A stretch of DNA of 64,000 nucleotides, from the NCBI GenBank assembly GCA_009767595.1, contig VSDK01018756.1, positions 89,586 to 153,585 on the forward strand, written 5' to 3'. The translations under genes were made by a program, and so were the position numbers. Below, piece after piece: positions 59,021-64,000 of the stretch. Positions within the stretch are counted from its first letter, which is position 1. Each line of letters opens with the position of its first letter. The notes beneath the pieces are model-generated. The model saw only the letters and a program-made list of their open reading frames with translations. It did no database searches and was not told the origin of the DNA. The DNA comes from Symbiodinium kawagutii. Lineage: Eukaryota; Sar; Dinophyceae; Suessiales; Symbiodiniaceae.

Positions 59021-60701
59021 GCTTCATCATCAGCAGCAGCAGCAGCATCGTCACCATCACCATCACAGGTATCATCCTCATCATCCTCATCCTCTTCCTC
59101 ATGCTCATCCTCATCATCCGCATGACAAACCTCATCGCCTTCAGCATCACCATCATCATCATCGAGCGGTGGAATCATCCCTAGTCTTGCAACAGCATCA
59201 TCGTCATAGTTATCCTTCTCCTCAGCATCATCGTCGTCGTCGTCGTCGTCGTCATCCTCCTCATCCTCATCCTCATCCTCATCATCCGCATGACAAACCT
59301 CATCGCCATCAGCATCACCATCCCACAGCGTCTTCGCTCAGGCAGCAATCCTTTTCCTACCGCTCTGAGTCTAGCTGAAAGAATCCCGGGGCCCCCCCCT
59401 GAAGCCTGATATATCAGCATTCTAGCGACCGCACTTGCCCACAATTGCTAAAGCAAGGAGAACTCCAGCTAGCAAGCTAGCTTTCGTGATATCTAATTGT
59501 GATCATTATGAACATTGACAATGGTTGATCAAATGACGGAGCCGCAACAAAAAATGACAGTATGCACCCTTCCCGGTGAATCCGAATTCCATTCTATTTA
59601 TGCTTGATTTTTCCTACACTGCACCGTGTCGATCCATTGTGCATCTGGATTCATGCAGGAGATTGGCACAACCTGAACGTGATGGATAAGGTCGAGCTAC
59701 TTGCACATCGCCACAGATGCTGGTGATTCGAACTCCATGTTCTTTCAGCGCTGTTAAGGCTTTGTTTCTCACCTTGGTAAGCACACCAGGGTGGTGGTGC
59801 CAATCTTCCAGAGCTGCAAACAGCTGGGCTGGCAATGGATGTCCGAATGTCCGGAGGGCCGTTTCTAGAGTTGAAACTCTCTTGGAGACGTTTGAATGCT
59901 CTTGAAGTTTCGATCATGGGACTAGTTTCTGTCATCCTCAAGACCAACATTTCCCAACATGGGAGAGGCCCAACGTGCGCCCAACATGGGCCACCCATGA
60001 AGAGCCCCAACCAAACCCAACACAGGCACATCAATTGAACGGTATCGTCGATGAGAATTCGTTGCGCATGAACATAGAGGAGCTATATGTTCCGATAGAA
60101 GGCTGACATATGCTGATATCCCCCAAGAAACTTTTTTTGTGTCGGTTTCCCGAAGGGTAGAGCGCTGCAATCCTCCATCCAATCCTTCCTGTGTACGGTT
60201 TTGGTCAGCGGTGCAAATACCATGGAGGAAAAAAACTGCCTTTGTTCAGCATTGTACGCTCAGTACGACTGTGAACAGAAACTGCACATACTGCTTCAGT
60301 ACTTCAACTGCTGACTTGCACATACTTTAAAGCTATCCCGCTTTTTGAGTTTTTCATATTGAAGCTGACACAATAGTTCAAGTGAGTCAAGTGAATACTA
60401 GGAATGCTTCACACCAACCCGGGCTGCAAAGACGCAGTTTTTCCCCCCAAGGCTTTCAAATGATTTGTTTGTAATCACACACGCCTTTTCTTTTGAGGCT
60501 GTTCATTCATATTCATATTCTTTGCAAGGTTCCCAGGGCTTCATTGCTACTATTCTGAGAGGGCAGAAGTGAGCTCAAGTGCTGGCAAGCAGCAATGTAG
60601 CTGACACGTTGTCCCTTCACCTGCGCGATTCGTGCACCAAAATAGCCACCGACACCTCCACAGCCAAAAATGAGCCACTTCATTGGCGGAAGTTCCGCCA
60701 T
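57620..60701 (-). CDS. 2-dehydropantoate 2-reductase (ketopantoate reductase), four exons
   Basis: Reduces ketopantoate to pantoate with NADPH, a step of pantothenate (vitamin B5) and coenzyme A synthesis. Exons 60594-60701, 59701-59772, 58452-58689 and 57620-58263; 353 residues, normal for the family. N-terminal nucleotide-binding GCGGVGGYFG (13-22); catalytic Lys in MLGCKASE (K91); LPLQNGVD with substrate-binding Asn (N117); second Lys in KIWEKF (K205); RDLWNGKPSEVDDLLG with the conserved Glu (E289); then KVPVPT. All key residues are present. Introns: ATT|gctgct...accaag, CAA|gtagct...ggccag, GCAG|gcaggg...gtgcag, so two of three donors are GC, and every acceptor is followed by G. The exon 1 donor is inferred from family alignment. 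ATG at 60701 is the likely start. A paralogue of panE/ApbA type; no symbol assigned. No sign of an operon partner. Confidence 0.92.
58866..59322. repeat. (ATC)n and mixed TCATCC arrays inside reductase intron 2
   Basis: A long (ATC)n array (58869-59020), then CAG/TCC-rich repeat, plus a direct duplication of about 49 bases: 59106-59154 and 59274-59322, each containing CATCCGCATGACAAACCTC, differing at one base. Poly-Ile, poly-Met and poly-Asp readings are artefacts. Confidence 0.9.
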
Positions 60702-61389
60702 TGCAAGGGTCCAAGAGCGACTACTGTGAACTAAAACAGCTGCGAAGCCATGCCACATGCAAGGGTTGATGACAAAAGGCGAATAGTGCACAGCACTCTT
60801 TTACCAAACACATCACAGAAAGCAATGTCAGAATCTATTCTGACATGTAGAGGACAGTAAGACAAACAGGGAGATGTTTGATGATTTTTAAACGAAAACA
60901 TAGTAAGCATCACATCAAGACAAAATTTTCTTCCTATGTTGCAATAAGAAAGCGCCTGTCAAATAGTTACGAAAGAACGACATAGAGATGAGAACCTCAG
61001 GCAGAAGTTCCGCAGACCAGAGGCACTAACGTTGTTCATTCACATTTTGGCAGCGACACATTTGCAGCAAAGCAGCATTGAACATCACAACCTGATGCAT
61101 CCTGAGCTGCAGGATGCTGTGTACAGAGCTTGTTAGCGATAAATATATTTAACTTCCATACAAATCTGACAATGACCGCTTCATGCAGTCGTGCAAGTGT
61201 GTGAAGTGTGTAAGAGTGCCCAATCGTCTGGGCTGGAACATGACCCATGAACCTGTCAAACTCCATCCAACCGAGTATCATGAAAAAAGGTTGATATATA
61301 AGAATCCAGCACTGTCAGGTATGTCAGCCCCTCACAAAGGGCAGCAAAACAGTCCAGTCGTCCAGTCTCAGCTTGGTTTTTGTGCGAAC

Positions 61390-62261
61390 AAGCAGCCAGC
61401 TGGTCAGAGTTGTATGCTCGGACTGCTTCCCGGCGGAAACCTGAACTATTCCCTTCGGCGAGATCATGAAGTACTCGTTTCCTTTCTCCTGCGCGCTGGC
61501 GCAGCTGCGCAGCCGCCCTAGTTTTGTTTGCTTCACCCGCTTATACAAAATGCCTAAAGCAAATGAAGAGTTCCTCCTAAAATTGATAACCCTCAAAAAT
61601 AGACCTAAGGGGATCAGTAGGGTTGTCTGAGGTCAACATTACAACCCTTGCAAATGTTCCCAAAACGCCAAAACAACCTTTGGATTTCGAGAATGCTCAG
61701 CTAAAAAACTACAAAATGTAATATCAAACCAGTTGATGTTTTAAATATCCTATAATTCATTCAAGTCTCTCCCTGATCAGAGTTTGGCATTCTGCATTCT
61801 ATGGCAGAGTGAACCGTTCAGGCTCCCAAGAGTCTCTGCAGACCTAATTGGCTCCGGTCCTTCTCATCCACAACCACCAAATCATACGGTCGAAATTTGC
61901 CCTCTTCGACATGTGCTGCCACACAATGGATGACCTATAGCAGTCAAATCTTGGGCTCTGGAGGAGTCATCGAAAATATAGCAAACTCTCTCCTGTGAAA
62001 TGGACACCCAACAACAAAACACAAAACATCCAAAGAAAACTGAAGAAGGCTGTTCCACCTGCAAATCGGATTGATCTCCGTGCTTTGCAAAAAAGGCTAT
62101 GGCGTCCTTCCAGCGTCAACTCTCTTCCATTTTTGTATCAGATCGACTTCCAAATTCAACTCGTGGACCGAAACAGGTAAGTGGAGCAGCAAGATACCGC
62201 GACCGAGCGATTCTCCAAGTCCTCCCCAGTCTTCAAGAGCTTCATCTCGTTCCTCAGCCAT
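61390..62261 (-). CDS. 5' exons of a probable dynein heavy chain (truncated)
   Basis: Exons 62175-62261 (ATG start, MAEERDEALEDWGGLGESLG), 61844-61934 and 61390-61517; phases 0-0, 0-1, 1-0. Signals: CCT|gtttcg, gactgctatag|GTC, TTAG|gtctgc, aaaactag|GGCGG, CTT|gttcgc. Exon 2 gives VEEGKFRPYDLVVVDEKDR; exon 3 gives NEYFMISPKGIVQVSAGK, then SEHTTLTSWLL. PYDLVVV followed by EYF-IS-G-V...L--W matches the conserved N-terminal motif of dynein heavy chains. Only 85 residues are recovered, and the reductase gene begins 0.7 kb downstream, so this is a truncated copy, a pseudogene, or its next exons lie beyond the reductase. An exon ending in ERVCYIFDDSSRAQDL after a strong T-rich acceptor (near 61995) is an alternative second exon. 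Confidence 0.5.
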
Positions 62262-62519
62262 GTCACAGGTCAAAACGCACACAACTGACTTGATGATTTT
62301 TGATTCCAATATTCCTCATCTTCCCTCATCTTTCCTGATCTTCCCTCATCTTTCCTCATCTTCCCTCCATTTTGCCAGCAGATTTCCACCGCAAATTCCT
62401 GCCCAGGCTCAACAAGGCTTCTTCCCGGTCCTCCTGATCGGGCCCGCGCCTCACAAGAGCTTACCCGTGGCACGGCTGGCAGATGGCAGTCAAGCTGTAT
62501 CGGCAAATCAAAATGTTTG

Positions 62520-62550
62520 GAGCTTTACTTGGCTTTACTTGGCTTTACTT
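62520..62550. repeat. CTTTACTTGG triplication
   Basis: Three copies of GGCTTTACTT in tandem. Confidence 0.8.
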
Positions 62551-63051
62551 ATGATGTGTCTGTCTCTACAGCTTTCCTGGAGAATGTGCACCAAATGGCA
62601 TGAAAGCCGTAAAGCTTCCAAGAATAGGTTCGCTCACTTCAAGCTGTATCAACGGAAACCACCGTTTGTGCAGAAGCTAATCAGATTCAGCTAGGATCGT
62701 TGATGTTCAGGATGCATCCGTTAGCCCAAAGAGCTTCAAAATCGAAAGTTTCAGCTTCTCTCTCGCTCTCCCAACGTGAGAAAGAGTTGGAGGAGAAAAA
62801 GGACCCACGACACCGTGCAGCAGCACAACTTAGGGCAACACTTTGCAAACCTTTTGGACTCCCTATTCTACTGACAAAAGATCCTTAGCTTCTGACAGAG
62901 CGTGCAAAAGCGCTTTGTCTTTCTCGTCTGCTGCTTCCTGCAAATGTGATGAAGTAAACAGAGTCAGAAACCCTTCACTGTCATCCCTACTGCCTGGTCA
63001 ACGTGGATTCGGATGACACTCCTCACCCGCATGCTGGGTACCATACAACAA

Positions 63052-63640
63052 TCAAGGAGCTTCTGGTGCCCAAACATTCCTGCGGTCCTGTTGCTCCTGG
63101 TACATGAACCAAATGTTCTGCAAATGGAGATCCAGGTCCTGGCAACGGTTGAGCGACATGAAAAGCGATCCAATCTCCGTATCGCTTTTGATTCGCATCT
63201 AGGGTTTGTCCATGTCAGCAAACCACACCTGCACTCCACCCGTTGAGGCCGTTTCCGTTGGAGTCTCCTCCGTTTCAGCCTGGACAATGAATGAGATGGG
63301 TCCGTTTCGTCCGTTTCGTCCTTGCATCCTACAAATCCACCATCAAATTAGAAAAAAATATGAAGATCTGGAGGAAACTAAGGAAAACCACTTGGTGCTT
63401 GATGATTTGTGGTCCTGAGTCCAACCCCCAAACCCCTCCCCCTAAACCAGCGCTCCAGGTGCAAAGATGAGCGGACGACAAGCCTCGGCGGCTTGCTCCA
63501 CCAATGCCTATCGCAGCTGAATTCCAGTGCCACGCTGTTGGTCCGTCGGCGGTCCCACAATACGTTCTCATATAAACCAATATGGGGGTCACCACTGCCC
63601 GCATGGATCTGAAATCTTGCATCTTTCCTGGAACCCACCG
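63052..63640 (-). CDS. Unrecognised gene with an in-frame TAG
   Basis: Exon 63052-63279 starts after ctcattcattgtccag|GCTGAA and stays in one natural frame for 76 codons to TGA, except for a TAG at 63199-63201. Before it: AETEETPTETASTGGVQVWF, ADMDKP. After it: MRIKSDTEIGSLFMSLNRCQ, DLDLHLQNIWFMYQEQQDRR. A 30-base intron (CAG|gtgtgg...ccctag|ATG) would remove the stop and keep frame, but would be very short. Upstream, 63440-63640 is coding-like (RFQIHAGSGDPHIGLYENVL, then WDRRRTNSVALEFSCDRHWW). No family is recognised. Confidence 0.4.
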
Positions 63641-63661
63641 TTGCCGCCCCGCTCTTGACAT

Positions 63662-64000
63662 TTGAATTGACTATCCGAATGTGAAAGGAATTGCTGGTTC
63701 CTGTGTGAATGGCTCTCTGGTTGCAACCTTCAAATTGCGCTCACACTTTCGTCAACAAATCTCCCTTTGACTTGTTGCACCTCTTGATCTGCTTCAGGCT
63801 CCTCCTCATCGAATTTCCTGAAAAAGTCAGGATAATTATGTTTAAAGAGTTGTGCGAAGTGAAGATTATCAAGTCAGGCAGTGAATTCTTGAGACCATCC
63901 TAAGACTTAAGTCGTTTTGATCCCAAAAAGTCCGACGCCCTGCCTGACCATGGCAAGCACCTGAAAAGATTGGCAATTGGACAGTTCAAGTCCAGCAGGA
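63662..64000. other. Window end, no supportable gene
   Basis: Nothing with splice signals or recognisable motifs was seen on either strand. Confidence 0.3.

Noticed and set aside
58744..59444. Long poly-Ile, poly-Met and poly-Asp frames
   Set aside because: They derive from the ATC array inside reductase intron 2.
62071..62694. 207-codon plus-strand open frame, the longest on that strand here
   Set aside because: Ser/Pro-rich composition tracks repeated CATCTTCCCT words, and the minus strand of the same bases carries the better supported dynein-like first exon.

Overview
Eukaryotic nuclear draft-assembly DNA with two runs of N (29865-29985 and 44041-44099). Coding sequence occurs as short exons separated by introns that are mostly GT-AG, with some GC-AG, and the acceptor AG is very often followed by G. 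Long trinucleotide and tetranucleotide arrays fill the spacers, and most exon groups share one strand. The two recognisable multi-exon genes are a ketopantoate reductase and the 5' end of a probable dynein heavy chain. Together this looks most like a dinoflagellate (Symbiodiniaceae-type) chromosome. The organism call is inference: no rRNA, tRNA or spliced-leader gene is present to prove it.

Layout. Nearly all supported genes lie on the minus strand. From right to left: an unrecognised gene (63.6-63.05 kb, with an in-frame TAG); dynein heavy-chain-like 5' exons (62.26-61.39); a complete four-exon 2-dehydropantoate 2-reductase (60.70-57.62); small unrecognised genes at 57.5, 56.2, 54.9-54.4 and 52.2 and an ankyrin-like segment at 54.1-53.5; a compact run of four unrecognised multi-exon genes (48.7-43.1); further exon groups at 41.99-41.50, 40.8, 39.1, 37.7, 36.6, 34.7, 33.8, 29.7, 29.5, 28.3-27.8, 25.8-24.7, 23.9-22.6 and 21.6; a seven-exon gene (17.16-15.09); a short P-loop-bearing gene (about 12.9-12.29); an intronless protein kinase (12.23-11.04); and exons at 5.5 and 4.2 kb. 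Only two plus-strand exons look convincing (2.5-2.8 kb and 19.66-19.9 kb).

How the models were made. Apart from the kinase and the reductase, gene models were built by eye from open frames, polypyrimidine-AG acceptors, plausible donors and matching reading-frame phase across each junction. Exon cores are more secure than exact boundaries. Most encoded proteins are not recognised, and no function is assigned to them. Shared strand and close spacing suggest a one-directional, probably trans-spliced, gene block rather than a pathway: nothing links the products into one process. I found no CRISPR array, defence system, biosynthetic cluster or intact transposon.
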